The notes under the pieces: model-generated | The model's input: only the letters and a program-made list of their open reading frames with translations | The model's database searches: none | What the model was told of the DNA's origin: nothing | Shown here: positions 1-11,719 of the stretch, piece by piece | Layout: the number at the start of each line of letters is the position of its first letter | Numbering within the stretch: position 1 is the first letter of the stretch | Made by a program: the position numbers and the translations under genes | Assembly: GCA_963697565.1 (NCBI GenBank) | Contig: CAVOOM010000006.1 | Span: 62,001 to 126,000 of the forward strand | DNA from: CAWFSE01 sp963697565 | GTDB lineage: Bacteria; Actinomycetota; Actinomycetes; CAVWCF01 | DNA: 64,000 nucleotides | Reading direction: 5' to 3'

Positions 1-1050
1 ACATCGCGGCGACCGTCACCCGCCCGTGGGCGGTGATGGAGGTGTGCGGCGGCCAGACGCACACCATCATCCGCAACGGCATCGACCAGCTGCTGCCCGC
101 CGAGGTGGAGCTCATCCACGGGCCCGGCTGCCCGGTGTGCGTCACGCCGCTGGAGACGATCGACCGCGCGCTCGCCATCGCCGCCCGGCCCGACGTCATC
201 TTCTGCTCGTTCGGCGACATGATCCGGGTGCCCGGATCGACCGACGACCTGTTCCGGGTCAAGAGCCGCGGCGGCGACGTGCGGGTCGTGTACTCACCGC
301 TCGACGCGGTCCGCCTCGCCCAGCAGAACCCGGACAAGCAGGTCGTCTTCTTCGGCATCGGCTTCGAGACGACCGCCCCCGCCAACGCCATGACGGTGCT
401 GATGGCCGACCGCCTGGGCGTCCCCAACTTCTCGCTGCTCGTCAGCCACGTGCTTGGTCCCGCCGGCGATCACCGCGCTGATGGAGTCCCCCGAGCGGCG
501 GGTGCAGGGCTTCCTGGCCGCGGGCCACGTGTGCACGGTGATGGGGATGTCGCAGTACGCGCCGCTCGTCGAGGCGTACCGCGTGCCCATCGTGGTGACC
601 GGCTTCGAGCCGCTCGACGTGCTCGAGGGGATCCGCCGGGTGGTGCTGCAGCTGGAGCAGGGCCGCGCCGAGCTGGAGAACGCCTACCCGCGCGCGGTCA
701 GCGCGGAGGGCAACCTCGAGGCGCAGCGCGTCGTGGCCGACGTCTTCACCGTCACCGACCGGGCCTGGCGGGGGATCGGGGTGATCCCGGCGTCCGGCTG
801 GCGGCTGGCCGACCGCTGGGCGGCGTACGACGCCGAGCAGCGCTTCGACGTCGGCGGCATCACCGCGCAGGAGTCCGCGCGGTGCCGCAGCGGCGAGGTG
901 CTGCAAGGGCTCATCAAGCCGGCGCAGTGCGAGGCGTTCGGCACGGACTGCACCCCGCGCAACCCGCTCGGGGCGCCGATGGTCTCCAGCGAGGGCGCCT
1001 GCGCGGCCTACTACAGCTACCGGCGCCTGGCGGCGCCGGCTGCGGGCTGA
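1..1050 (+). CDS. hypD: HypD, [NiFe]-hydrogenase maturation protein (5' partial, frameshifted)
   Basis: HypD works with HypC and HypE to build the Fe(CN)2CO cofactor of [NiFe] hydrogenases. The frame is open from base 3, so the start lies upstream of the window. Visible motifs are MEVCGGQTH, HGPGCPVC and the cysteine-bearing end CTPRNPLGAPMVSSEGAC, which carry the iron and [4Fe-4S] ligands in this family. The reading frame breaks at about 454: SLLVSHVL in one frame continues as VPPAITALMESP in the next. Removing one T from CTTGG (453-457) restores it, so a consensus error is more likely than decay. hypE follows 8 bases after the stop, which indicates an operon. Confidence 0.93.
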
Positions 1051-1058
1051 GGGCGCCC

Positions 1059-2131
1059 GTGGGCGACCACCTCGACCTCGAGGGCTGGACCTGCCCGGCC
1101 CCGCTGCGCGACCACCCCGCGATCGTCATGGGCCACGGGGGCGGCGGGCGGCTGTCTGGCGAGCTGATCCAGCACCTCTTCGTGCCCGCCTTCACCGGCG
1201 GCGCCCAAGGCGACGGCGCTGGGACAGCTCGGCGACGGAGCCGTGGTGGCCGCCGGCGGCGCGCGGCTGGCGCTGTCCACCGACACGTACGTGGTGCGGC
1301 CGCGGTTCTTCCCCGGCGGCAACATCGGCGACCTGGCGGTCAACGGCACCGTCAACGACCTGGCCATGTGCGGCGCCGTCCCGCTCTTCCTCACCGTCGG
1401 GTTCATCCTCGAAGAGGGCCTGCCGATGGACGAGCTCGGCCGCGTGGTCGACACGATGGCGGCCGCCGCGCGCGCCGCCGGGGTGGAGATCGTCACCGGC
1501 GACACCAAGGTGGTCGACGCCGGGCACGGCGACGGGCTGTACGTCACCACCGCCGGGGTGGGGCTGGTGCCCGACGGGGTGCGGGTCGGCCCCGACCAGG
1601 CGCGCCCGGGCGACGTCGTGCTGGTGAGCGGCCCGATCGGCCTGCACGGGATCGCGGTGATGAGCGTGCGCGAGGGGCTGGAGTTCGGCTCCGACATCCG
1701 CTCCGACACCGCGCCGCTCAACGGCGTCGTGCAGGCGCTGCTCGGCGCGGGCGTCGAGGTGCACGCGCTGCGCGACCCGACCCGCGGCGGGCTGGCCGCC
1801 ACCCTGCACGAGATCGCCGGATCGTCCGGGGTGGGCGTCGAGATCCGCGAGGCCGACGTGCCGGTGCCCGACGACGTGCGCGCCGCCTGCGGCTTCCTCG
1901 GGCTCGACCCGCTCTACGTCGCGAACGAGGGGCGGCTCGTCGCGTTCGTCGCGCCCGAGGACGCCGACCGCGCGCTGGAGATCCTGCGACGGCGACCCGG
2001 TCTCGGCCGGCGCCGTCGCGATCGGCGCGGTCGTCGCCGACCACCCCGGGATCGTGGTGGCGGCCACGCCGATCGGCGGCACCCGGGTGGTCGACCTGCC
2101 CCTCGCCGAGCAGCTGCCCCGCATCTGCTGA
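1059..2131 (+). CDS. hypE: HypE, carbamoyl dehydratase for hydrogenase cofactor (two frameshifts)
   Basis: HypE takes the carbamoyl group from HypF onto its C-terminal cysteine and dehydrates it to a thiocyanate, the source of the CN ligands. The GTG start at 1059 is 8 bases after hypD. The AIR-synthase fold is visible: HGGGGRLSGELI near residue 25, STDTYVV, GGNIGDLAVNGTVNDLA, GDTKVV and DPTRGGLAATLHEIA. The protein ends in LPRIC, the family's carboxy-terminal cysteine. Frame changes occur at about 1205 (one extra A in CCAAGG restores the frame if removed) and at about 1988. Length is about 357 residues, normal for HypE. Confidence 0.92.
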
Positions 2132-2157
2132 CCGGGCCGTTCACCGAACGCCCCGGT
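2131..2157. terminator. Hairpin between convergent hypE and the P-type ATPase
   Basis: A 12-bp stem with one mismatch and a 3-base loop (ACC) starts at the last base of the hypE stop codon, 12 bases from the end of the opposite gene. It is nearly symmetric, so it could stop transcription from both sides. No T tract follows on either strand. Confidence 0.55.
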
Positions 2158-2168
2158 CAGGCGTTCAC

Positions 2169-5003
2169 TCAGGCGCTCGCTGAGCTGCTCACTGAGGCGG
2201 TCGCCAGGGCCCTCGCCGGCGCGAGGGCGTGCGGAGCGTCGGGCGCCGCGGCCGGGGCGATCCCCCGGCGGCGGATCCACTTGCTGCCCTCGATGGCGAG
2301 CGGCAGCAGCAGGGCGAGCCCGATGGCGGCCAGCCACTGCGGGCCGGTGAGCGAGCCTGCGTCAGCAGGCCCTCCTGCAGCCTGGGGAGCTCGGTCGCGA
2401 GGTAGATCGAGCGCGACCGGGACCAGCGAGATCGCCAGCGGCCTTCAGGATCGGCGGGGTCAGCCCGCTGGTGGGGTCGCGCCGGTTGGTCAGGCGCGTT
2501 GAAGACCGTGCCGAGGCCCATCACCACGAAGGTCATCGTCATCGAGATGCTGGCCGAGTCGGTGCTCGGCTCGTCCGGCCCGAACGACGAGGGGGACGAG
2601 GGCGGCCAGGAAGAGCACCGCGCCGTAGAAGACCCACATGCGATCACCGCCGCGCGGTTGGTGATCGGCAGCTTCGGGTCCCGCGGCGGCCGGCTCATGA
2701 CGTCGGGGTCGCCGGGGTCGACGGCGATGACGACGACGCCGGACGACGGTCACGAAGAAGAGCAGGAACAGCACCATCGGTCGGGGTCAGCGCCACGCCC
2801 TCGTTGATGTTGAACGCCGTGGCCGCGACGAAGAGCATCACCAGGGACAGCAGCTGGGTCATCTGGTACCGGATGTACGAGACGACCTTGTCGTAGACCC
2901 GGCGGCCCAGCTCGACGGCGTGCACCAGGGTGCCGAAGTTGTCGTCGGTGAGGATCATCCGGGCGGCCTGCTTGGTGACCTCGCTGCCGCTGCCCATCGC
3001 CACGCCGATGTCGGCCTGCTTGAGCGCGGCGGCGTCGTTGACCGCGTCGCCGGTCATCGCGACGACCAGGCCCGTCTCCTGCATGACGCGGGCCAGCCGC
3101 AGCTTGTCCTCCGGGGTCACCCGGCCGAAGACGTGCAGCTCGGGCAGCCGGCGCCTTGAGCTCGTCGTCGGTCATCGCCTGCAGCTCGGCGCCGCTGATC
3201 GCGCCCGGGCCGAGCCCGAGCGTCTCGCCGATGGCCTTGGCGGTGACGGCGTGGTCGCCGGTGATCATCCGCACGTCGATGCCGGCCTTGAGCGCGATCG
3301 TGCACCGCGGCCTTCGACGACGGCCCGCAGCGGGTCGATGATCCCGACCAGGCCGACGAAGGCCAGGTCGTGCACCAGCGACATCGGGTCGTCGGCCATC
3401 GCCTGCGAGCTCGTCGTCGTCGACGAACCGGGCGGCGAAGGCCAGCACCCGCAGGCCCTTCTCGCCCATCCGGGCGTTGGCCGCCTCGATGCCGTCGCGC
3501 GCCTCATCGATCGGCACCTGATGTTGCCGTCCATCAGCGTGCCCGGCCTGGCTGCACCGCGCGAGCACGACGTCCGGGCCGCCCTTGACCAGCTGCGACG
3601 ACCCGCTCGACGCCGTCGACCGGGACGCGGTGGAAGGTGGCCATGAACTTGTAGTCGGAGTCGAACGGCACCTCGGCCATCGCGCGGGTACGCCCGGCGC
3701 GTCTCCTCGGCGTCGACGCCGAGCTTCGCGGCCAGGACGACGAGCGCCGCCTCGGTCGGGTCGCCGACCACGGAGCCGTCGTCGGCGACGGTCGCGTCGC
3801 TGTCCAGGCACCAGCCCGAGGGCCAGGTGGGTGAAGTCGGGCACCGGGGACGCCGGCGACCGACAGGATCGCGCCGGTCTTGCCGTAGCCCTCGCCCTCG
3901 ACGGTGAACCACGCGTCGTCGCGCGTAGATGGTCGAGACCATCATCTGGTTCAGCGTCAGCGTGCCGGTCTTGTCGGTGTTGATGGCGCTGGTCGCGCCG
4001 AGGGTCTCCACGTCGGTGAGGTTCTTCACCACGGCCTTGGCCTCGGCGAGCTGCTTGGCCCCCATCGACAGCAGGCCGGAGACGAAGGCCGGCAGGCCGG
4101 TCGGGATCGCCGAGATCGCCATCGCCGTGCCCAGCAGCAGCAGCTCGCTGCCAGCTCCATCCCGCGGATCAGCCCGACGACCACGATGAACGCGACCGCG
4201 CCCCAGGCGATGAGGCCCAGCACCTTGGTGAGCGAGTCGAGCTCCCGCTGCAGGGGCGACCGGGTGCGGGTGACCGAGGACAGCATGGTGGCGATCTGGC
4301 CCATCTGGGTCTGCATGCCGGTGGCGGTCACGACCATCGCGCCGGTGCCCCGGGTCACCGAGGTGTTCTGGAAGAGCATGTTCGTCCGGTCGCCGAGCCG
4401 AGACGTCCCCGGCGGGCAGGACGCCGCGTCCTTGGCGCACCGGCGCGCTCTCCCCGGTGAGCGCCGCCTCCTGGGCCTCCAGCGTCGCCGAGCGCACGAT
4501 CCGGCCGTCGGCCGGGACGATGTCGCCCGCCTCGAGCTGGACGATGTCGCCGGGCACCACGTCGACCGCCGGGCACCAGGACCACGCTCGCCGTCGCGCA
4601 GCACCTTGGCCTGCGGCACCTGCAGGTTCGACAGGGCGTCGACGCTGGCGCGCGCCTTGAGCTCCTGCCGGGAGCCGAGCACCACGTTGAGCACGATCAG
4701 CAGCGCCACGATGACGCCGGTGGAGACCTCGCCGATCAGGAAGCTCACCACGGTGACCGCGACCAGCATCAGGTTCATCGGGTCCCGCAGCTGCAGCGCG
4801 GCGACGGCCAGCATCGACGGGGGCTTCTCCGCGGCGATGGCGTTGGGGCCGTACGACCCCAGGCGCGAGGCGGCCTCGGCCGTCGACAGCCCGTTCGTCG
4901 CGTCCGAGCCGAGCTCGGCGGTGACCTCGGAGGCATCCCGGGAGTACGGCGGCGGGGCGGCTGCCTCGGGCGGTGCGGGCACGGCCACCTGGGACTCGCT
5001 CAC
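2169..5003 (-). CDS. Cation-transporting P-type ATPase (type II), many frameshifts
   Basis: A membrane pump that couples ATP hydrolysis to cation movement. Pieces in several frames line up along the whole gene: an N-terminal cation-ATPase domain (GLSTAEAASRLGSYGPNAI), ALTGES in the actuator domain, the phosphorylation motif DKTGTLTLNQM, TGDAVNDAAALKQADIGVAMG in the P domain, then C-terminal membrane helices. The total of about 940 codons fits the family. The GTG start at 5003 has AGGAG 7 bases upstream. There are at least eight frame changes (for example near 4580, 4450, 4150, 3840, 3600, 3310, 3150 and 2760), more than any other gene here. The ion (Ca, Na, K or H) cannot be told from sequence. 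It stands alone, convergent with hypE. Confidence 0.88.
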
Positions 5004-5150
5004 GGCACGGCTCCTCTCAAGACCGGCACGGGTGCCGGGCGAATCCACCGTACCCACTCCGATGACGCTCCTGGACCTTGCGTGGCGACGCGGCAATGCG
5101 GTGCCGTCTCCGTGGACTCCTCTAGGCGGGGAGGGGCGGGCGCACCGCTG

Positions 5151-7420
5151 CTAGGCCGGTGGGCCGAAGTACTTCAGGCTGATCGTGCGGCTGGTGACCG
5201 GGCTGCCGTCGGCCGTCTTGGTGACGATGCACCTGAAGGTGAAGGTGTGGTTGGTCTTCAGCCCGAGTAGGAGAACTGCCGCACGGACGTGTCGACCGGG
5301 GCGCGGACCACCGACGGCAGCGCGGCCCAGCTGCCCGAGTCCATCTGGTACGACCAGGCGTAGCTGACCGGTGTGGCCGCCTGGGCGGAGTTGAGGTAGC
5401 GCATCGTCAGGGTGATGGTTTCGCCCGGGGGGAAGGCCGCCCCCTCGGTGAGAACCCCGAGGCTCGGGCTATTCACCGAGATGCCCTCGAGCACCGGCGC
5501 CACCACCGTCGGCGGCGGGCCGACCTTGACAACCACCGCTGAGGCGACCGGCGCGCCCCACGGGTTGGCCAGCACGGCCCTGACGGTGAAGGTCCCCTGG
5601 CTGTCGAGGCTGATCCGCACCAGGCAGTTGCCCTTGTCCTGCAACGGGACTCCGCTGTCCCAGGTCACCGCCGTGCAGGCCGGCTGGGTCACGTTCGCAG
5701 GGGCCGACGGCTTGGCCTTGATGAAGTAAGCCTCGCCCTGGCGCCCCATCAGCACCCCGCTGGACAGGGCCACCGCCTGGCCGCCGAGGTCGGTCACGGT
5801 GGTCGACAGGCTCCAGGAGGGCTTCGCCACGGTCACGTGCACGACCGCCGCTCCCGTCGCGCCCTCGCTGTCCTTCGCGCTGGCGGTCAGCGTGTGCTTA
5901 CCCGCGGTCTTGAAGGACGCCAGCACCGGGCCGGCGCCCTCCCCGAGGTAGCCGTCGAGGTCGCTCGACCAGCGCACCCCCAGGGCACCGCCGTCTGGGT
6001 CGTCCGCGACGGCGGTCAGCTGCGGAACCAGCACCGAGCCGAGCGAGAGCGTCTGGCCCTCGGTGGGCCAGGTGATGGTCACCGTCGGGGGCTGGTTCAC
6101 CCGGCAGCCCTGGTTGAAGGTCCTGTCGAGGAACAGGTAGGGGCCCCAGTCCCAGGACTTGATCACGAAGTCCAGGACGACCGAGGCGCCCAGCGCCGCG
6201 CGGATCGCGTAGCAGACCCTGGGCGACGCGTCCGGGCCTCCCCTGAACGCCACCTGGCCGAGGCCGCGCAGCTCGGGGCCGACGATGCCGTAGAGCATCA
6301 TCCGGATGCCGACGTCGCCGCCGACCGTGGCGCTGACCGGATCGCCGGGCAGATCGTGGTGGGAGTCGCTGTCGGCGCTGAACTTCGCGTACGGCAGGAA
6401 CTTGCCGTGGTAGGCGACCCCCACGGCCGCCATGACGCTCTCCTCGGCGCCGAAGTCGACGTTGACGGCCAGCGTCCCGCCGATCGACACCGAGACGACC
6501 AGCTCGGGCACGATCACCACCGGCACCGGCCCGACCTGGAAGTAGATGACCCCGAGGATCTCCTTGGCCAGCTCGTACATCTCGTTGGCGCCGGCGGCCG
6601 TCGACACGGTGACGTCGAACCGGGCGGCCTGGTCCAGGCCGCAGCTCGCGTCGAACCATGCGCCGTCCGGGATGCCGTGCCAGTACGTCAGGCCGCCGTC
6701 GACCCCGCAGCCGGCGTTGAAGTGGGCCTCGCCCTGGATGCGGACCCCCGGGACGGGCGTGACGTCGACGCCGTAGTGGAAGCCCATCCCCTCCCCGAGC
6801 AGGGACTGAGGCATCACGGACGACCCCTTGCCGCCCCCCACGTTCGGCAGCCGGGTCACGCCGGGGGCGAGCTCGCCGGCGGTCACGTCGCTGGCCGTGA
6901 ACTGCCGCTCCGCCCGGAACTCGCCCTGCGCCAGGGCGTCGCCCAGCCCGGCCTCGGTCGCGGACACGGTGTTGCCCTTGACCGAGTCGACCCGGACGAG
7001 GAAGCCGGTGGGGGCAGCCTCGGAGACACCCGTGACCAGGACCGTGCCGGCGGTGACATCACGCGGAACGGGGTCCATGGCGATCCGGAACAGGCACTTG
7101 GGCAGCCGGGTGGTCCGGCCCACGCACTGGGCGCGGTTGAGGATCTCGACCCCGGTCAGCGAGGCCGCCTCGGCGGTGCTCAGCACCCGGGTCTCGGGCT
7201 TGACCTCCGGCTTCAGGCCCACCGGCTTAGGCAAGCCGAACATCGAAGAGGGGTCGGCCTCGAAGGGCCACTTCTCGGGGACGTCGGTCGGCGCGCCCTG
7301 CGGCGAGGCGGAGGGGCTCGGAGTCGCGGTCGGGGTGGAGCTGCAGCCGGCCAACAAGGATGCAAGGCACCCCATGACCGTCACCGTGGCGGCCATCGCC
7401 TGCGAGAACCTCGTAGCCAT
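5151..7420 (-). CDS. Large secreted lipoprotein with Ig/PKD-like domains
   Basis: About 756 residues. The N-terminus has a lipoprotein signal, with hydrophobic residues followed by LASLLAGC, then a Thr/Pro/Ser linker, so it should be anchored on the outer face of the membrane. The middle part (about residues 60-440) matches no family I know. From about residue 450 there is a PKD/Ig-like domain (PPTVTITWP, then DDPDGGALGVRWSSD and GKHTLTASAKDSEG), and further beta-rich repeats follow. ATG at 7420 is chosen because AAGGAAG sits just upstream; an ATG at 7447 is also in frame. Near 5260 one base seems lost: the last 36 codons, ending SLKYFGPPA, are in another frame and stop at 5151. Function unknown. 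Confidence 0.75.
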
Positions 7421-7561
7421 GGCGGCTTCCTTGGCAGCAGACCGCATGCGCGGCCGTGCTTCTCCTCCAGGCTACGCCTCAAGCCGCGGCCCTGGGGGCA
7501 TCAAAGCCGATCGGCGCCCCGCGGTGAACGAGGGCTGGCGGGCTGGGCGGATACTGGCGCC

Positions 7562-8169
7562 GTGACCACGACCGAAACGGCGAGACGACAGACGGGCAGC
7601 TGGCGGGACGAGCTGCTGGCCCTGGACGAGGCGATCTACCAGGCGGTGGCCAGCACGCCGACGCCACGTCTCGACCAGGTCCTGCGGCCGCTCACCTCGG
7701 CCGCCGACCACTCCAAGCTCTGGCTCGCGACGGCGGCCGTGCTGGCCGCGGTGGGCGGGGAGAAGGGCCGGCAGGCCGCCCTCGACGGGCATCCTCTCGG
7801 TCGGGCTCGCGTCCGCCTCGGTCAACCAGGGCTTCAAGCACCTCAACCGGCGGCCGCGGCCGGACCGCGACAGCGCCGAGGTGCCCGCTGACCGGCGCGT
7901 GTCGATGCCCACGTCGACGTCGTTCCCCTCCGGGCACACCGCCTCGGCGCTTCGCGTTCGCCGGCGGCGTGGCGCGGACCATGCCCTGGCTGGGGTCCGC
8001 GCTTCGGCTGGCCGCCACCACCGTCGGCTACACCCGGGTCCACGCCGGCGTGCACTACCCCGGCGACGTCGTCGCGGGGGCGCTGATCGGGATCGGCTGC
8101 GGAGAGGTCGCGCCCCGGGTGGGCCGCCGCGCCCAGGCCCGCGCCCGTGTCTGGAGGAGTGAACGATGA
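7562..8169 (+). CDS. PAP2-type phosphatase (frameshifted)
   Basis: Membrane lipid phosphatase family (type 2 phosphatidic acid phosphatase). The three signature pieces are present: NRRPRPDR, SFPSGHTASA and TRVHAGVHYPGDVVAG, the last two holding the catalytic histidines. Frame changes at about 7785 and 7952 (removing a C from GGCGCTTCG restores SAFAFAGG). The GTG start at 7562 precedes VTTTETARRQ. The gene ends in ATGA shared with the next start (8166), so it is co-translated with the lipid-kinase gene and both probably act on the same lipid pool. Confidence 0.85.
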
Positions 8170-9510
8170 GTTCGAATCCGCGCGGGGTCCACCGCTGGGC
8201 GGCCTTGCTCTCGCTGGTCTGCCTGATCGCGGCCGTGGTCCTCCTGGCCGCCTTGGTGGTCAGGCAGTGGCCGGCGGGGCTCGTGGCCGTCGCCCTCCTG
8301 GCGCTGGCCGTCGCCGCCGCCTGGCAGGGGCTGATTCGCGGCGGCGCGGCCCGGGCGCTGCTGTGGGGGCTCGCCGCGCTGCTGCTGATCGGCGCCCTGG
8401 CGCTGAGCCTGTCGAACGGCGTCACGCGTCGAAATCGCCGGCGTCGCCCTCCTCCTCGTCGCCCTGGCCGCGGGCAAGCGGGCCTACTCGATCCATGTGC
8501 ACCTGCCGTCCGCGGAGCCGCCGAAGCACGCGGTCGTGATCTGGAACCCGCGGTCGGGCGGGGGCAAGGCCCTGCGCGACAACCTGGCCGACGAGGCCCG
8601 GGCCCGCGGAATCGAGCCGATCGAGTTGAAGCCCGGCGACGACCTCGTGGCACTGGCGCGCGACGCGGTCGCCCGAGGGGCGGACGGCCTCGCGGCAGCC
8701 GGCGGCGACGGCACGCAGGCGATCATCGCCACCATCGCCGCCGAGCACGGCCTGCCGTTCGCCTGCATCCCCGCCGGCACCCGCAACCACTTCGCCCTGG
8801 ACCTCGGGGTCGACCGCGACGACGTGGTCGGCGCCCTCGACGCCTTCGTCTCCGGCGGGGAGAAGCGCGTGGACCTCGGGGAGGTCAACGGCCGGACCTT
8901 CGTCAACAACGTCTCGCTGGGGCTGTACGCGGAATCGGTGCAGCAGGAGGGCTACCGCGACGCCAAGATCCGGACGATCCTCGCCACCGCCCCCTTGGTG
9001 CTGGGCCAAGGCGCCGGCGAAGGCACGGGCGGGGACACCGGGGCAGCGGCCGGCGCCTCGCGGTCCGAGCTTCGGTGGACCGGACCCGACGGCGCGGCGG
9101 AGAAGTCCGCCGCGGTGATCCTGGTGTCCAACAACCCCTATCGGCTTGGTCACGCGGTCGGGCGCGGGCACCCGCCCCCGGATGGACACCGGCCAACTGG
9201 GCATCGCCGCGATGGGAGCGGTGGGCGAGGACGGGCACGCGCCGGCGGATGGCCGAGTGGTCGACCCCGGAGTTCGTGGTCGAGTCCGACGGCGAGGTCC
9301 CCGTCGGCGTGGACGGCGAGGCGCTCACGATGGCCGCGCCGCTGACCTTCCGCGTGCGACCGGGCGTCCTGCGGGTGCGCATCGCGCCCCAGCACCCGGG
9401 CGCCTCGCCGTCTGCGGCCATGCCGGTCGGGCCTGTTCGCGACGATCGCCGACCTCGTGCGCGTCGCCCTGGGGGCCGACCTGGCGGACCGGGTTCAGAC
9501 CTCGGCCTGA
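8166..9510 (+). CDS. Membrane-anchored diacylglycerol/sphingoid-type lipid kinase (frameshifted)
   Basis: The N-terminal about 95 residues form hydrophobic helices (WAALLSLVCLIAAVVLLAAL and following). A DAGK catalytic domain comes next: VVIWNPRSGGGKA, AAGGDGTQAIIAT (the GGDGT nucleotide site) and CIPAGTRNHFALDLG. The C-terminal part of the fold follows (GEVNGRTFVNNVSLG, later FVVESDGEVPVGVDGE). It would phosphorylate diacylglycerol or a similar lipid, the reverse of its PAP2 partner, whose stop overlaps this start by 4 bases. Frame changes lie near 8425, 9146 (CTTGG where CTGG fits), 9240 and 9425. It ends at 9510, overlapping the convergent SulP gene by 16 bases. Confidence 0.85.
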
Positions 9511-11200
9511 CCCCGGTCCCCGGGGTGCTGCGCCTGGTAGTCGCGCACCGCGCTGCCCAGCGTGGGGTAGAAGCGCTCGTCGCCGAGGACGTCCGGGCAG
9601 CCCGTACGCCTTGAGCTTGGCGCGTACCGGGTCCTTCATCTCGGCGAAGACCAGCCGGGTCCCCGCCTCATCGAGGGCGGGTACGAGGTCGTCGAGCATG
9701 TCGCACGCGGTGGTGTCGACGTCGGTGATCGGCTCGGCCGCCACCACGATCCAGTGCGGGCGCGGCTCGGCGGCGGCGAGCCGGCGGATCTCATCGCGGA
9801 AGGTGCGCGCGTTGGCGAAGATCAGCGGGGCGTCGAACCGGTAGACCGGGCACTGCTCCATCACCTCGGGCCTGCGGGTACATCGTCACGTCGTGCAGGC
9901 CCGGGACGCCGTCGACCCGGCCGAGCTCGGTCCGGTACGGCCTCCAGACCCGGCGGAACACGTTGACGACCGACAGGGCGATCGCGGTGAGGATGCCGGG
10001 CAGCACGCCGAGGAAGACGACGGCCAGGAAGGCCGCGATGGAGAGCCACGCGTCGGTGCGCCGCTGCTGGAACAGCCGGCGGACGGCCGGGATGTCGGCC
10101 AGGGACATCGCGGCCGCGATGACGATGGCGGCCAGGGTCGGCTGCGGGAGCTCGGCCAGCAGGTTGGGGAAGGCCACCAGCATCAGGGCGATCATCCCCG
10201 CGCCGACCAGCCCGGTGAGCTGGGTCTTGGCGCCGGCCTGCTCGGCGACGGCGGTGCGGGATCCGCTGGTGCTGACCGGGAATCCCTGGAAGAACCCGGC
10301 GGCCACGTTCGCCGCGCCGATGCCGATCATCTCGCGGTCGCCGTCGACCTCCTCGCCCTGGCGGTCGGCGAAGGAGGTGGCCGTGGAGATGGTGTCGGCC
10401 AGGGCGACCAGCGCGATCCCCAGCGCCCCGACGACCAGCAGCCCGAGGTCCGGCAGGCTGATCGACGGGAAGACAAACGACGGCAGGCCCTCGGGCAGCG
10501 GGCCGATGACCGAGACCCCGCGCGCCTCGAGGTCGGCGGCGACGCTCACGACCATCGCCAGCACGACGGCCACCAGCACCGCGGGGATCTTCGGCAGGAT
10601 CCGGCCCAGGACGAGGATCACCACCAGCGACAGCAGGCCGATCGCGAGCGCCGCGGGCACGACCTCGCCGTCGAAGATGCCGACGAGCAGCGCCCAGGTC
10701 TCCTCGAGGAACGAGTCGGCGTCGGTGGAGAAGCCCAGCAGCTTGGGCAGCTGGCCGACGATGATCGTCAGGGCCAGGCCGTTCATGTAGCCGAGGATCG
10801 TCGGCTTGGACAGCAGGTCGGCGACGAAGCCGAGGTGCCCGGCCCCGGCGGCGATCATGAGCCCGCCGGTGATGATCGCGAGCGCAGAGGCCAGGACCAC
10901 CGCCTTGGCCGGGTCGCCGCCCGCGCCCACCAGCGGAAGGATCGTCGCCGCGATCATCGGCCCGAGGGAGGAGTCCGGGCCCAGCACCAGGATGCGCGAC
11001 GGGCCGAACACCGCGTACCCGATGAGGCACAGCACCGAGGTGTAGAGGCCGGTGACCGCGGGGAGCCCGGCGAGCTCGGCGTACGCCATGCCCTGCGGGA
11101 CCAGCAGCGCGGAGAGCACGAGCCCCGCGACGACGTCCTTGGCCAGCCAGCGGGACTGGTATCCCGACAGCGAGGACGCGATGCCGCCCGGGATGTTCAC
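9495..11200 (-). CDS. SulP-family anion permease with STAS domain
   Basis: About 568 residues. The start shows the SulP pattern (DVVAGLVLSALLVPQGMAYAELAGLPAVTGLY), followed by many membrane helices and GFPVSTSGSRTAVAEQAGAKTQL. A cytoplasmic STAS domain closes the protein (YRFDAPLIFANARTFRDEI; VDTTACDMLDDL). The family carries sulfate, bicarbonate or other anions; the substrate is not clear here. The GTG start at 11200 has a purine-rich GGGGGCGAGGG upstream. Frame changes at about 9877 (between permease and STAS) and about 9602; the final codons DVLGDERFYPTLGSAV read to the stop at 9495. Confidence 0.9.
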
Positions 11201-11275
11201 GCCCTCGCCCCCTGCACGGCGCCGACGCTATCGCGCGCCAGGGGCGGGGCACCGGCGCGGCCGGGCCGACCGGGG

Positions 11276-11654
11276 CTACCCCTTCGGCAGGTGGCCCACC
11301 CGCGGCGCCATCGCCTCGCCGATCGCGGCCAGGCCCGACAGCGGCCGGATCATCACGGTGAACTCCGACACCAGGCCGTCGGCGTCGAAGCGCAGGTGGT
11401 CCAGGCCCTGCAGCTGCTTGCCCCCGACGGTGGCGGTGAAGACGAGCGCGTGGGTGCCGTCCCCGGCGAGCTCGTCGACGTACGTGAAGTCCTCGAAGAC
11501 CTCGAAGAGGTTCCAGAACAGCTCGGCCGCCGACTCGCGGCCCACGAACGGCTTGAAGGCGACCGGGCTGAAGAACCGGACGTCGGGGGCCATGAGCGCC
11601 ACCATCGACGGCGTGGTCGCGCTGCTCGACGGCGGTGCGGAACGGGTGCGGCAT
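11276..11654 (-). CDS. SnoaL/NTF2-fold small protein
   Basis: About 126 residues with the NTF2-like cone fold pattern: APDVRFFSPVAFKPFVGRESAAELFWNLFEVFEDFTY, then beta strands GTHALVFTATVGGKQLQGLDHLRFDADGLVSEFTVMIRP. Such proteins are small-ligand enzymes or binding proteins; the substrate cannot be assigned. ATG at 11654 (MPHPFRTAVEQ) seems the true start, with one frame change near 11620. It lies downstream of the glucose dehydrogenase/lactonase pair on the same strand, about 65 bases after the lactonase stop. Confidence 0.7.
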
Positions 11655-11719
11655 GCCCTCATGCTAGGCAGCGCTGGGCGGGTGCCCGTCGGTCGCCTAC
11701 GCGGATCGGCCGACCGCGC

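Noticed and set aside
5837..7891. A 684-codon plus-strand frame opposite the lipoprotein gene
   Set aside because: Same antisense artefact; only its last part coincides with the real PAP2 gene start at 7562.
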